Assembly (NCBI GenBank): GCA_903822205.1
Contig: CAIJOK010000039.1
Span: forward strand, 43,383-107,382
Source of the DNA: an uncultured beta proteobacterium
Lineage (GTDB): Bacteria; Pseudomonadota; Gammaproteobacteria; Burkholderiales; Burkholderiaceae_C
Length of the DNA stretch: 64,000 nt
Reading direction: 5' to 3'
This document shows, piece by piece, positions 28,499 through 37,486 of the stretch (within the stretch, counting starts at the first letter, position 1; every line of letters begins with the position of its first letter). The notes under the pieces are model-generated. The model saw only the letters and a program-made list of their open reading frames with translations, made no database searches and was not told the DNA's origin. Both the position numbers and the translations under genes were made by a program.

Positions 28499-28969
28499 AT
28501 GGTCACAAAATCCACTAAAACCCACATCGCAGACAACAAAAAAGCGGCTTTCAATTATTTTATTGAAGAGCGGTTTGAGACTGGCTTGGTCTTGCAGGGC
28601 TGGGAGGTCAAATCCTTGCGTGCCGGCAAAGTGCAACTGACCGATGGCTATGTGGTGATCCGCAATGGCGAGTTATTCATCATCGGCTTGCAGATCAGCC
28701 CCCTGGGCACCGCATCCACCCACATCAGCCCAGATAGGCAGCGCACCAAAAAACTGTTGATGCACAAAACCGAGATCAAGCGACTGATCGGCAAAGTGGA
28801 GCAAAAAGGGCACACCCTGGTGCCTCTCAACCTGCACTGGAAAGACGACAAAATCAAATGCGAGATCGCGCTGGCCAAGGGCAAGGCAGAGCACGACAAA
28901 CGCGACACCCTCAAAGACCGCGAAGGCAAACGCGAGGTTGAACGTGCCATGAAAAGTCGTCACCGTTAA
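28499..28969 (+). CDS. smpB: SsrA-binding protein SmpB
   Basis: 156 residues, standard. Binds tmRNA in trans-translation. The N-terminus [32 protein letters not shown] and the basic C-terminal tail [18 protein letters not shown] are typical. No ribosome-binding site is visible before the ATG at 28499, so the transcript may be nearly leaderless. Divergent from ratA. Confidence 0.97.
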   Translation: MVTKSTKTHIADNKKAAFNYFIEERFETGLVLQGWEVKSLRAGKVQLTDGYVVIRNGELFIIGLQISPLGTASTHISPDRQRTKKLLMHKTEIKRLIGKVEQKGHTLVPLNLHWKDDKIKCEIALAKGKAEHDKRDTLKDREGKREVERAMKSRHR

Positions 28970-29014
28970 GCCATTGAAAAAAAGTTAAATACGCATAAAT
29001 TAACAGAAAATTAG

Positions 29015-29067
29015 TGCTGATGCTTGTATTTGTTGCATTGAGTGCTCTCATTTATTAACTTATAAAG
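29015..29067 (+). repeat. Dispersed intergenic element, copy B
   Basis: Core TTGCATTGAGTGCT at 29033-29046, preceded by GCTTGTATTTG and followed by TTATTAACTTATA, about 120-170 bp upstream of rpsT and in its orientation. Confidence 0.6.
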
Positions 29068-29187
29068 TCGTTAACTTTTTATTGGATGATCACCCCCTGG
29101 GTACCTTCGCTGTGACAGACGCTGGTTAGAATCCGCGCCCTCGCTGACATCATCCACAAACCTTAAAAATCACCAGGAATCATCATC

Positions 29188-29517
29188 ATGGCATCAGGAA
29201 AGCCCAAAAAAAAGAACCCCCGTTTGGCATCGGGACGCAAGCGCGCTCGTCAAAACATCAAATTGAACGCCGCCAATACCTCACTTCGTTCAGAATACCG
29301 CACGGGGGTCAAAAATGTTGAAAAGGCAGTTTTGGCAGGCGACAAGGCCTTGGCCGCATCGCTTTTTGTCAAAATGCAGTCTGTTGTGGACTCGGTTGCA
29401 GACAAAGGCATTTTTCATAAAAACAAGGCAGCCCGCGACAAAAGCCGTTTGTCTGCCAAGGTCAAGGCTCTGGTTGCTGCACCTGCCGCAGATTCAGTTT
29501 TAGCATCAGCCGCTTGA
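29188..29517 (+). CDS. rpsT: 30S ribosomal protein S20 (bS20)
   Basis: 109 residues, about 20 more than the 87-residue E. coli protein, as is common in Burkholderiales where the C-terminus is an Ala-rich tail ([14 protein letters not shown]). Conserved: [55 protein letters not shown] hexamer at 29127-29132 could be its -10 element. Followed 120 bp later by an intrinsic terminator. Confidence 0.97.
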   Translation: MASGKPKKKNPRLASGRKRARQNIKLNAANTSLRSEYRTGVKNVEKAVLAGDKALAASLFVKMQSVVDSVADKGIFHKNKAARDKSRLSAKVKALVAAPAADSVLASAA

Positions 29518-29640
29518 TAGCACCAGGCCACTGCACGGTCTATTGAAGACTGGCCAAGCAGACTGCGTTTGTGGTTTGCACGTGTCTTCAAGATCGCCGT
29601 TTGTCACGGGTGCGCTGTCAGCGAGTACAGATACCCCAAG

Positions 29641-29664
29641 AGCCGTCAGATGACGGCTTTTTTT
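29641..29664 (+). terminator. Intrinsic terminator between rpsT and argD
   Basis: AGCCGTC/GACGGCT stem with an AGAT loop and a T7 tail. It would end the rpsT transcript. Confidence 0.9.
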
Positions 29665-29707
29665 GTTTTGTGAGTTCGTTCATTACCCAGAGCAAAGGAG
29701 TTCCAAC

Positions 29708-30928
29708 ATGTCCCCACCCACCCCCTCGTATGTTCCAGCCGCTTCGCCTCACGTGATGACCACCTACGGGCGACTGACTCTGGCTTTGTCACACGGTCAG
29801 GGCTGTCGCGTCTGGGACACCTGTGGTAGGTCCTATTTGGACGCACTGTCGGGCATTGCCGTCAATACATTGGGTCACAACCACCCCAAACTGGTGCCTG
29901 CGCTGCAAGACCAACTGTCCAAAATCATCCACAGTTGCAACTACTACCATGTGCCCTTGCAGCAGGTTTTGGCACAAAAACTGGTCGAACTCTCGGGCCT
30001 GACCAATGTGTTTTTTTGCTCCACCGGTTTAGAGGCCAACGAGGCCGCCCTGAAACTGGCACGCAAGTTGGGTCACCAAAAGGGGATAGATCGGCCAGAA
30101 ATTGTGGTCTATGAAAAAGCCTTTCATGGCCGCAGCATTGCCACTTTGAGCGCTACGGGCAACCCCGCAATCCAGGCCGGTTTTGAGCCTTTGGTGGACG
30201 GGTTCATCCGGGTGCCTGTCAATGACATCGATGGTTTGAAGGCCGCCACTGCCCATAACGCCAATGTGGTGGCGGTGTTTTTGGAAACCATCCAAGGCGA
30301 GGGCGGGGTTCGGCCCATGTACCCGGACTACCTGCGCCAAGTACGTGCGTTGTGTGATGCCAACGATTGGCTGATGATGATCGACGAGGTGCAGTGCGGC
30401 ATGGGCCGTACCGGTCGCTGGTTTGCCCATCAGTGGGCAGGCATCACCCCGGATGTGATGCTTTTGGCCAAAGGTTTGGGCTCCGGTGTTCCCATCGGTG
30501 CGGTGGTTGCAGGCCCCAAAGCCGCCGGTATTTTTCAAGTAGGCAATCACGGCACCACTTTTGGCGGAAACCCATTGGCCATGCGTGCAGGGGTCGAGAC
30601 CCTTCGCATCATCGAAGAAGACGGTTTGCTGCAAAACGCAGCCCGTGTAGGCCAACACCTAGCAGGTGCCTTGGCCCACGCTCTGGCAGACGAGATGGCC
30701 GCAGGGTCGGTCAAAGAAATACGCGGGCAGGGTTTGATGCTGGGTATTGAACTGTCCAAACCCTGCGGTGCCTTGTTGCAACGCTGCGCTGACAACGGCC
30801 TGTTGATCAGCGTGACCGCCGATAACGTCGTGCGACTGCTGCCGCCGCTCATCTTGTCGGTGGCAGAGGCTGATGAAATCGTTCACATTTTGTGTCCGCA
30901 GATCAAACAATGGCTAAAAGCCCTGTGA
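29708..30928 (+). CDS. argD: Acetylornithine/succinyldiaminopimelate aminotransferase-like enzyme
   Basis: 406 residues. Class III pyridoxal-phosphate aminotransferase: N-terminal VWDTCGRSYLDALSGIAVNTLGHNHP, STGLEANEAALKLARK, FHGRS, MMIDEVQCGMGRTG and LLAKGLGSGVPIGAVV, whose Lys forms the internal aldimine. The ATG at 29708 has a strong AAGGAG. It is followed after 49 bp by argF, supporting the arginine pathway: transfer of an amino group to N-acetylglutamate semialdehyde. Confidence 0.95.
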   Translation: MSPPTPSYVPAASPHVMTTYGRLTLALSHGQGCRVWDTCGRSYLDALSGIAVNTLGHNHPKLVPALQDQLSKIIHSCNYYHVPLQQVLAQKLVELSGLTNVFFCSTGLEANEAALKLARKLGHQKGIDRPEIVVYEKAFHGRSIATLSATGNPAIQAGFEPLVDGFIRVPVNDIDGLKAATAHNANVVAVFLETIQGEGGVRPMYPDYLRQVRALCDANDWLMMIDEVQCGMGRTGRWFAHQWAGITPDVMLLAKGLGSGVPIGAVVAGPKAAGIFQVGNHGTTFGGNPLAMRAGVETLRIIEEDGLLQNAARVGQHLAGALAHALADEMAAGSVKEIRGQGLMLGIELSKPCGALLQRCADNGLLISVTADNVVRLLPPLILSVAEADEIVHILCPQIKQWLKAL

Positions 30929-30977
30929 CACGGGTGACCGATCCGCTGGCCTCTTCTGTTGTACCCAGGTGTCTCAT

Positions 30978-31898
30978 ATGAACCACTACCTCAAATTTGA
31001 CGACTTAAGTGCCAGTGAATATGGCTATGTCTTTGAACGCGCTGCTTTGATCAAGCGCAAATTCAAGGCCTATGAAAAACACCAAACCTTGACAGACCGC
31101 ACGTTGGCGATGATTTTTGAAAAAGCATCGACCCGCACAAGGGTTAGCTTTGAAGCGGGCATGTACCAGATGGGCGGCAGCGTGGTGCATTTGACGACGG
31201 TCGACAGCCAGTTGGGCCGCGCTGAGCCGATTGAGGACAGCGCCCGGGTGATCAGCCGCATGGTCGATATCGTGATGATCCGTACCTTTGAGCAAACCCG
31301 AGTCGAACGCTTTGCAGAGCATTCCCGTGTGCCGGTGATCAACGGCCTGACCAATGAGTTTCATCCGTGCCAGATACTGGCGGACATTTTTACGTACATT
31401 GAACACCGAGGCTCCATCCAGGGCCGCACTGTGGCGTGGATAGGCGACGGCAACAACATGGCCAACACCTGGCTACAGGCGGCCGAGCTGCTTGATTTCA
31501 AGGTTCACGTCAGCACCCCCAGCGGTTATGAAGTCAATGAAAGCACCGCAGGTGTGGCCGGCAAAATCAGCGCAGGCCGTTATCAAACCTATAGCCACCC
31601 CATCGATGCCTGCCATCAGGCCGATCTGGTGACCACCGATGTCTGGACCAGCATGGGCTTCGAGGCTGAAAATGAAACCCGCAGGCGGGCCTTTGCCGAT
31701 TGGTGCGTGGATGTGCGGATGATGGCTGCTGCCAGGCCTGATGCCTTGTTCATGCACTGCCTGCCGGCGCATCGGGGAGAAGAGGTGAGCGCTGATGTGA
31801 TCGATGGGCCCCAAAGCGTGGTTTGGGACGAAGCCGAAAATCGGCTGCACGTCCAAAAAGCCTTGATGGAGTATTTGTTATTGGGGCCAATGGCCTGA
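30978..31898 (+). CDS. argF: Ornithine carbamoyltransferase
   Basis: 306 residues from the ATG at 30978 (a GTG at 30969 is possible). Makes citrulline from ornithine and carbamoyl phosphate. Carbamoyl-phosphate-binding STRTR and HPCQ, ornithine-site DVWTSMGFE (SMG loop) and the catalytic HCLPAHRG are present. Same strand as argD, 49 bp apart, and 23 bp ahead of the MoxR operon. Confidence 0.97.
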   Translation: MNHYLKFDDLSASEYGYVFERAALIKRKFKAYEKHQTLTDRTLAMIFEKASTRTRVSFEAGMYQMGGSVVHLTTVDSQLGRAEPIEDSARVISRMVDIVMIRTFEQTRVERFAEHSRVPVINGLTNEFHPCQILADIFTYIEHRGSIQGRTVAWIGDGNNMANTWLQAAELLDFKVHVSTPSGYEVNESTAGVAGKISAGRYQTYSHPIDACHQADLVTTDVWTSMGFEAENETRRRAFADWCVDVRMMAAARPDALFMHCLPAHRGEEVSADVIDGPQSVVWDEAENRLHVQKALMEYLLLGPMA

Positions 31899-31921
31899 TC
31901 GTGGCCTATTCACCTTGCCCC

Positions 31922-32848
31922 ATGGACATTCAACTCAAACTCAAACTTAAATCTCTGGTTGATCAGCTTAACCAAGTGATTGTCGGCAAAGACAATCAAA
32001 TTCAGGACGCGGTGGCCTGTCTGTTGGCGGGTGGCCATTTGCTGATTGAGGATGTCCCCGGCGTGGGCAAAACCACACTGGCGCACGCCTTGGCACGCAC
32101 TTTTGGATTGCAATTTTCTCGTGTGCAGTTCACCTCTGACTTGATGCCCAGCGATTTGTCGGGCGTGTCGGTCTATGAGCGATCTACCGAAAAATTCACT
32201 TTCCATCCTGGCCCCTTGTTTGCCCAAATTTTGCTGGCCGATGAGATCAACCGCGCCAGTCCTAAAACCCAGAGCGCTTTGCTAGAAGCCATGGAAGAAA
32301 AACAAGTGACGATCGAGGGCGAAACGCGCGCCTTGCCCTTGCCATTTTTTGTCATTGCCACGCAAAACCCGCACGACCAACTGGGCACTTACCTGCTGCC
32401 CGAGTCGCAACTGGACCGGTTTTTAATGCGCCTATCGCTGGGTTACCCTGACCGTACCGCCGAGCGCGCCTTGCTGCAAGGGGCTGACCGGCGTGAACTG
32501 GTCGATGCTTTGCCCAGCTTGCTTACCCCAGACGCATTGCAAACCCTGCAACGCCAGGTGCAAGACGTGTTTGCCTCCGAGTCGCTGCTGGACTATGTGC
32601 AAGACCTGGTAGCCGCCACCCGCAATGGTCAGTGGTTTGTGCAGGGATTAAGTCCGCGCGCCGGCATGGCCTTGCTGCGAGCGGCCAAAGCCCATGCACT
32701 GCTGAGTGGTCGCACTTACGTGGCCCCCGACGACGTGCAGGCTATTTTGCCGCAAACCATTGCACACCGGCTGATTCCGGTGAATCAGGCCGGGCGTGGC
32801 GCTGTAGAGCAAGTACGCGCCATGCTGGGTGCTGTACCGCTGCCGTGA
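31922..32848 (+). CDS. MoxR-family AAA+ ATPase
   Basis: 308 residues. Walker A EDVPGVGKTT, Walker B ILLADEINRA, sensor 1 IATQNPHDQLGTYLLPE and sensor 2 GLSPRAGMALLRAAK. MoxR proteins act as chaperones on partners often encoded with DUF58 and von Willebrand A proteins; here DUF58 follows with a 4-bp overlap and then a transglutaminase, the classic three-gene module. Confidence 0.94.
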   Translation: MDIQLKLKLKSLVDQLNQVIVGKDNQIQDAVACLLAGGHLLIEDVPGVGKTTLAHALARTFGLQFSRVQFTSDLMPSDLSGVSVYERSTEKFTFHPGPLFAQILLADEINRASPKTQSALLEAMEEKQVTIEGETRALPLPFFVIATQNPHDQLGTYLLPESQLDRFLMRLSLGYPDRTAERALLQGADRRELVDALPSLLTPDALQTLQRQVQDVFASESLLDYVQDLVAATRNGQWFVQGLSPRAGMALLRAAKAHALLSGRTYVAPDDVQAILPQTIAHRLIPVNQAGRGAVEQVRAMLGAVPLP

Positions 32849-33846
32849 CCCCTTTGCTCCACCCTTTGCACCACGCTTTACCACACCCGCTGCGCCACCC
32901 TCTGGCCCACGTGCGAGCGCGCCTGGCTTACTGGTGGCAATCACGTTTGCCGCTGACCGACAGCCTGATGCTTACCCAGCGCAACGTCTATATCGTGCCC
33001 ACCCGCGCCGGGCTGATGTTGGGTGTCACGCTGATGGTGCTGCTGGTGGCATCGATCAACTACCAGCTCAATCTGGGCTATTTGCTGACTTTTTTGCTGG
33101 CGGGTTGCGCCTTGGTGGGTATGCATGTGGGCCATGGCACCTTGCGTGGCTTGTCCCTCCATTTGACAGCGCCTGATGCTGTCTTTACAGGCGCTACAGC
33201 CATCATTCAAATCAACTTGCACAATGCCCAAAAACGCACCCGCTACGGCATTGGGCTGGCCCTGTTCGGATCACAACAATGGGCCTGGACCGATGTGGCA
33301 GCCCAGGCCATCGCCACAGTGCAACTGGCCTTTAAACCAGGGCAACGCGGCCTGCACCCGTTGCCTACACTGACCGCCGAAACGCGTTATCCGTTGGGCA
33401 CTTTTCGGGTCTGGACGCTGTGGCGGCCTGCTGCCGGTGTGCTGGTTTACCCGGCCCCCGAAGTGCCAACGCCTTCGCTGCCAGCGGGTTTGGCCCACGA
33501 GGGCCGTGCCCATGCCCGCAGCGTCAGCGTGCAAGGTGACCCTGAGGGTCTGCGCACCTACCGACGGGGCGACCCGCTGAAAGCCATCGTCTGGAAAAAA
33601 GCAGCCAAAACGGGCGAGTTGGTTAGCCGCGACAGTCCAACTTTGCAACAGCAAACCCTGTGGTTTGATCAGCAGCAAACTGGCCTTTGCCAGCCTGAGG
33701 CCCAACTGAGCCGCTTGTGCGCCTGGGTGCTGCAAGCAGACAAATTGGGGCTGATCTACGGCCTGCGCCTAAAAAACCAGACCCTGGCACCCGCTACCGG
33801 CCAAGCGCATTACCTGCTGTGTCTGCGAGCACTGGCGCTGGCCTGA
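32845..33846 (+). CDS. DUF58-domain protein
   Basis: About 333 residues from the GTG at 32845, which overlaps the MoxR stop by 4 bp (GTGA). Two membrane helices after an His/Pro-rich N-terminus (PTRAGLMLGVTLMVLLVASINYQ, LLTFLLAGCALVG), then a beta domain and the DUF58 core with GDPEGLRTYRRGDPLKAIVWKKAAKTGELVSRD. Function unknown; it normally works with the adjacent MoxR ATPase. Confidence 0.92.
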   Translation: MTPLLHPLHHALPHPLRHPLAHVRARLAYWWQSRLPLTDSLMLTQRNVYIVPTRAGLMLGVTLMVLLVASINYQLNLGYLLTFLLAGCALVGMHVGHGTLRGLSLHLTAPDAVFTGATAIIQINLHNAQKRTRYGIGLALFGSQQWAWTDVAAQAIATVQLAFKPGQRGLHPLPTLTAETRYPLGTFRVWTLWRPAAGVLVYPAPEVPTPSLPAGLAHEGRAHARSVSVQGDPEGLRTYRRGDPLKAIVWKKAAKTGELVSRDSPTLQQQTLWFDQQQTGLCQPEAQLSRLCAWVLQADKLGLIYGLRLKNQTLAPATGQAHYLLCLRALALA

Positions 33847-33856
33847 ACGCCGACCC

Positions 33857-35887
33857 ATGAACCAGACATTTAGCCAACTGCCGCGAGACACCCGCGACAC
33901 CTTGTTCATGTTGGGGGTCATTGCCTGGGTGGTGATGCCACAGGTGAGTGGGTTGCCGCTGTGGTGCAGTCTGTTCTGCGCTGCTGTGATGTTCTGGCGT
34001 GCAGCGCTGGCCTGGCAGTCCAGACCCCTGCCCAGTCGCTGGTGGCTGCTGGGTTTGCTGGTGGTGTTTATTGCGGCCACCTTGTTCACGTACAAAACCA
34101 TACTGGGACGCGAGGCCGGTGTCACGCTGCTGGTGCTCTTGCTGGCGCTGAAAACATTGGAGCTGCACGCCCGCCGAGATGCATTTGTGGTGTTTTTCCT
34201 CGGCTTCTTTTTGATGCTGACCAACTTTTTCATCTCCCAGTCGCTGCTGACCGCTGCGGCCATGCTGATCGCCTTGCTGGGGCTTTTGACGGCCTTGGTC
34301 AACGCCCATATGCCGGTGGGCCGGCCGCCACTGCTGCAAGCTGCCCGCACCGCCACCGGCATGGCGCTGCTGGGTGCGCCCGTGATGGTGCTGCTGTTTG
34401 TTCTGTTTCCGCGCGTGGCACCGCTTTGGGGCTTGCCCAGTGACGCTGCCAGCGGTCGCAGCGGACTGTCCAGTCAAATGACGGTGGGCAACATGGCCAG
34501 CCTGGCGTTGGACGACAGCGTGGCCATGCGCATTCGCTTTGACGGGCCAAGGCCAGAGCAATCGACTTTGTATTTTCGCGGGCCGGTGCTGTCGGCCTTT
34601 GACGGGCGCACTTGGCAAGTGCTTGAAGCTGCTGCGCAGCGCCCCTCAAAGTGGCCTGTCAATTTGCAGGTGCAAGAGCCGGCCATCAGCTACCAAGTCA
34701 CGCTTGAGCCTAGCCAACAACCTTGGCTGATGGTGCTGGATGCCACGCCTATAGCGCCTATAACGCCTGCCGTACCCGGCAAAAGCGCCCGCATGACGCA
34801 TGAGCTGCAATGGGTGCTGGACACACCGGTGACCGAGCTGTTGCGCTACCAGGCCACCAGCTACCCTCATTTTTCGCACGGCCCCATCCAAACCATGCCG
34901 GGCATGTACGACTTTATGGCTCTGCCATCCGGCTTTAATCCGCGCACTTTGCAGTGGGCAGAAGAGCTGAAGCGCCAACCAAGCTATGCAAACTATAGCG
35001 CTGTGCAGTGGTCGGGTCTGGCACTGGAGCGCTTGCGCAGTGGCGGCTACAGCTACACGCTTGAGCCAGGCCTGTTTGGCCTGCACAGTGCCGATGAATT
35101 TTGGTTTGACCGCAAGGCCGGGTTTTGCGAACACATGGCCGCCAGTTTTGTCATCTTGATGCGTGCTCTGCATGTGCCCGCCCGGGTCGTGACTGGCTAT
35201 CAAGGGGGTGAAAGAAATGCAGTCGATGGTCTTTGGACGGTACGCCAAAGCGATGCCCACGCCTGGGCCGAAGTGTGGCAAGCCGGCCAAGGTTGGGTAC
35301 GCGTGGACCCCACCACGGCAGTGGCACCAGGTCGCACAGGCAGTGTGCAACGGCTGGTGGCTCCCCGAGGGATCATTGCCTCAGCCATCTTTGGCAGCGT
35401 CAGCCCGGCCTTGGCCCTCAGACTGCGTGCTACCTGGGAGGCAATGAACAACCGCTGGAACCAGTGGGTGCTGAATTACACCCAGGCAAAACAGCTTAAC
35501 CTGTTGAAAAACATTGGCTTTAACGAACCCAACTGGCAAGACCTGGTGTGGGTGCTGTGCGGCATCGTTGTAGCAGGCAGTTTGGCCAGTGCCGCCTGGA
35601 GCGCCTGGGAGCGTCATCGGCAAGACCCCTGGCTGCGCTTGCTGACCCAAGCGGGGGTACGGGTGCAAAAATCAGGCATCGCCCTGTTGCCCAACAGTAC
35701 GCCCAGGCAAATGGCACAGCAGTTGCAGGCCGCAAACCCCCAAGCCAATTTGACGGCCTGGCAAGACTGGTTTGTCCGCCTTGAAGCCCTGCGCTATGCC
35801 CCGCCTACCGCCTCACAGCAAACCCAATTGAAGCACCTGCTTGGGGCAATGCGGCGAGAGCTTTGTCAACTTTCATTGCCGACTTGA
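33857..35887 (+). CDS. Transglutaminase-like membrane protein (TgpA type; DUF3488-transglutaminase-DUF4129)
   Basis: 676 residues: five to six N-terminal membrane helices, a large periplasmic part, a transglutaminase core with Cys in KAGFCEHMAASFVILMRA, His in DAHAWAEVW and Asp in VRVDPTTAVAPGR, a membrane helix near LVWVLCGIVVAGSLASAAW and a short cytoplasmic DUF4129-like tail. The Cys-His-Asp triad is intact. The homologue TgpA of Pseudomonas aeruginosa is essential and thought to act on the envelope. Third gene of the MoxR operon. Confidence 0.94.
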   Translation: MNQTFSQLPRDTRDTLFMLGVIAWVVMPQVSGLPLWCSLFCAAVMFWRAALAWQSRPLPSRWWLLGLLVVFIAATLFTYKTILGREAGVTLLVLLLALKTLELHARRDAFVVFFLGFFLMLTNFFISQSLLTAAAMLIALLGLLTALVNAHMPVGRPPLLQAARTATGMALLGAPVMVLLFVLFPRVAPLWGLPSDAASGRSGLSSQMTVGNMASLALDDSVAMRIRFDGPRPEQSTLYFRGPVLSAFDGRTWQVLEAAAQRPSKWPVNLQVQEPAISYQVTLEPSQQPWLMVLDATPIAPITPAVPGKSARMTHELQWVLDTPVTELLRYQATSYPHFSHGPIQTMPGMYDFMALPSGFNPRTLQWAEELKRQPSYANYSAVQWSGLALERLRSGGYSYTLEPGLFGLHSADEFWFDRKAGFCEHMAASFVILMRALHVPARVVTGYQGGERNAVDGLWTVRQSDAHAWAEVWQAGQGWVRVDPTTAVAPGRTGSVQRLVAPRGIIASAIFGSVSPALALRLRATWEAMNNRWNQWVLNYTQAKQLNLLKNIGFNEPNWQDLVWVLCGIVVAGSLASAAWSAWERHRQDPWLRLLTQAGVRVQKSGIALLPNSTPRQMAQQLQAANPQANLTAWQDWFVRLEALRYAPPTASQQTQLKHLLGAMRRELCQLSLPT

Positions 35888-35934
35888 ATGGGGGCTTTGG
35901 TCATCGCCTGATCGGCGCAGCAGAGGTTGCCGTT

Positions 35935-36639
35935 TTAATTTTGCTGCCTGGCAAAGACGTAGCCCACGCCGCGCACGGTCAAAATGCGTTTGGGGTTTTT
36001 GGGGTCGGCTTCAATGAGGGCGCGAATGCGACCCATGTGAACGTCAATGGAACGGTCAAAGGCATCATGCTCGCGCCCTCTGACGGCCTCCATGATCTGG
36101 TCACGGGTCAGCACCCGTCCAGCGCGTTCGGCCAGTATCACCAAAAGGTCAAACTGGTAAGAAGTCAGGTCACAAACTTGCCCTGAAATTTGGACGGTAC
36201 GGGCATCCTGGTCGATTTCGAGACTACCAAAGCGCAAGCGCCCCACCTCCGCAGACACAGGCTCGGTCTGCCTGCGCAGCACGGCACGGACACGCGCTAA
36301 AAGTTCGCGAGGCTCAAAAGGCTTGGGCAAGTAATCATCGCCCCCCATTTCGAGACCGATGATGCGATCCATGGGGTCGCCCTTGGCGGTCAGCATCAAA
36401 ATGGGCGTTCTGGCCAGAGAACCCTGCATGGCACGAATTTGTCGGCAGACCTCCAGGCCGTCCATGTCCGGCAGCATCAGGTCAAGAATGACCAAGTCAG
36501 GATGCCGCAATTGCAAGCTGGCCAGGCCTATCGCTGCGTCCCCCGCCAGGGTGACTTCATAGCCTGACTGCGTCAGGTAGGTGCTGACCATCTGTGCCAA
36601 ACGGGCATCGTCTTCGATCATTAACAAGTGTTGGTTCAT
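35935..36639 (-). CDS. OmpR/PhoB-family response regulator (orphan)
   Basis: 234 residues: receiver with Asp53 (LVILDLMLPDMDG), Lys in DDYLPKPF, then a winged-helix DNA-binding domain ending GVGYVFARQQN. Transcription factor. Its sensor kinase, normally immediately downstream, is missing: the next gene on that side is convergent, 47 bp away. A perfect 10-bp inverted repeat lies 23 bp upstream of its start. Confidence 0.94.
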   Translation of the reverse strand: MNQHLLMIEDDARLAQMVSTYLTQSGYEVTLAGDAAIGLASLQLRHPDLVILDLMLPDMDGLEVCRQIRAMQGSLARTPILMLTAKGDPMDRIIGLEMGGDDYLPKPFEPRELLARVRAVLRRQTEPVSAEVGRLRFGSLEIDQDARTVQISGQVCDLTSYQFDLLVILAERAGRVLTRDQIMEAVRGREHDAFDRSIDVHMGRIRALIEADPKNPKRILTVRGVGYVFARQQN

Positions 36640-36661
36640 GGTGTGTATAAGCTGCGTATGA

Positions 36662-36692
36662 TTTGTCAGTTATAGATTCCAGAACTGACAAA
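36662..36692. promoter_or_regulatory. Perfect 10-bp inverted repeat upstream of the orphan regulator
   Basis: TTTGTCAGTT and AACTGACAAA around an 11-bp centre. It is 23 bp before the regulator's ATG and 83 bp after the stop of the exported-protein gene. No T-tract, so an operator is more likely than a terminator. Confidence 0.55.
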
Positions 36693-36774
36693 GCGACAAA
36701 AATTGCATTTTGCGGTAGGTGAGGGCTGGCCAGCGAACGTCAAGAGTCGCTTTACCAGCTAGGGGATCAATACC

Positions 36775-37446
36775 TTACTTGCAACGGGCTTTGAGCTGTT
36801 TGCCATGAACGTCGATGGTGACCATATTGCCAGAACGGGTATCGTCGCCAATACGCCCCGCCGTGTTGTTGCTGGAGCGGCAGGCAATGACCCAAATACC
36901 ATCGGTGCCCATCACCCCCCCATCTGATCCAAATTGCATGAACGTACCTGGTTTGATACCTGAACGTCCGGTGTTGCCCGTACCGTCGGAGTATTGTCGT
37001 GCCTTGTCAATATTTCTGTCCGTATTACTTCTCATCGTACCGGTATCACTGGGTAAAACCTCAGGCAGCAGCACTCCGGCATCTGGTGTTTGCTCATCCG
37101 ACTGGCCCAGCCAGCCTTTGGCCTTGGTACGATTGTCGGGCAGGATGTTGATCACTCGGGGTAACAGAACCCCTGGTTGGTTTTGTTGATTTTGTTGATT
37201 TTGTTGATTTTGTTGATCTTGGGGTGTCACCACAATGGATGTCAGGGGCTGTGGGGTTTCAGCCAAAGATGAAATGGCATTTATCCGATTTTTAGACGCA
37301 CTGGCAGCAGACGGTGTCACGGGTGGGTGGAATGGGGTCTCAGGATTGGCCAGAATAATCTCACCGGCCATCACCTGCGTGATGCCAGCCATCCACCCTA
37401 GCAGGCACGCTACACGTTTGAAAAAATAGGGGAGATGAGAGATCAT
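36775..37446 (-). CDS. Exported hypothetical protein with a Gln/Asn repeat
   Basis: 223 residues with an N-terminal signal (FFKRVACLLGWMAGITQVMAG). The mature protein is polar; a QNQ repeat (DQQNQQNQQNQQNQ) is encoded by the 9-bp array at 37181-37216. Towards the end two Cys (VIACRS and KARCK) could form a disulfide. No family recognised. It starts 40 bp after the CsgG-like gene and is probably in its operon. Confidence 0.7.
   Translation of the reverse strand: MISHLPYFFKRVACLLGWMAGITQVMAGEIILANPETPFHPPVTPSAASASKNRINAISSLAETPQPLTSIVVTPQDQQNQQNQQNQQNQPGVLLPRVINILPDNRTKAKGWLGQSDEQTPDAGVLLPEVLPSDTGTMRSNTDRNIDKARQYSDGTGNTGRSGIKPGTFMQFGSDGGVMGTDGIWVIACRSSNNTAGRIGDDTRSGNMVTIDVHGKQLKARCK
37181..37216 (+). 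repeat. 9-bp coding tandem array
   Basis: Four perfect copies of TTTTGTTGA (plus strand), encoding Gln-Asn-Gln-type repeats on the minus strand. The same unit occurs twice in the spacer at 24561-24578. Confidence 0.92.
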
Positions 37447-37486
37447 GTGATATGCCAGTGAGCCATCATGGATGATCTGGTTCAGA

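Noticed and set aside
35888-35934. Start of a truncated sensor kinase downstream of the orphan regulator
   Set aside because: A short minus-strand Met frame exists, but it runs at once into the antisense of the transglutaminase gene and shows no kinase similarity.
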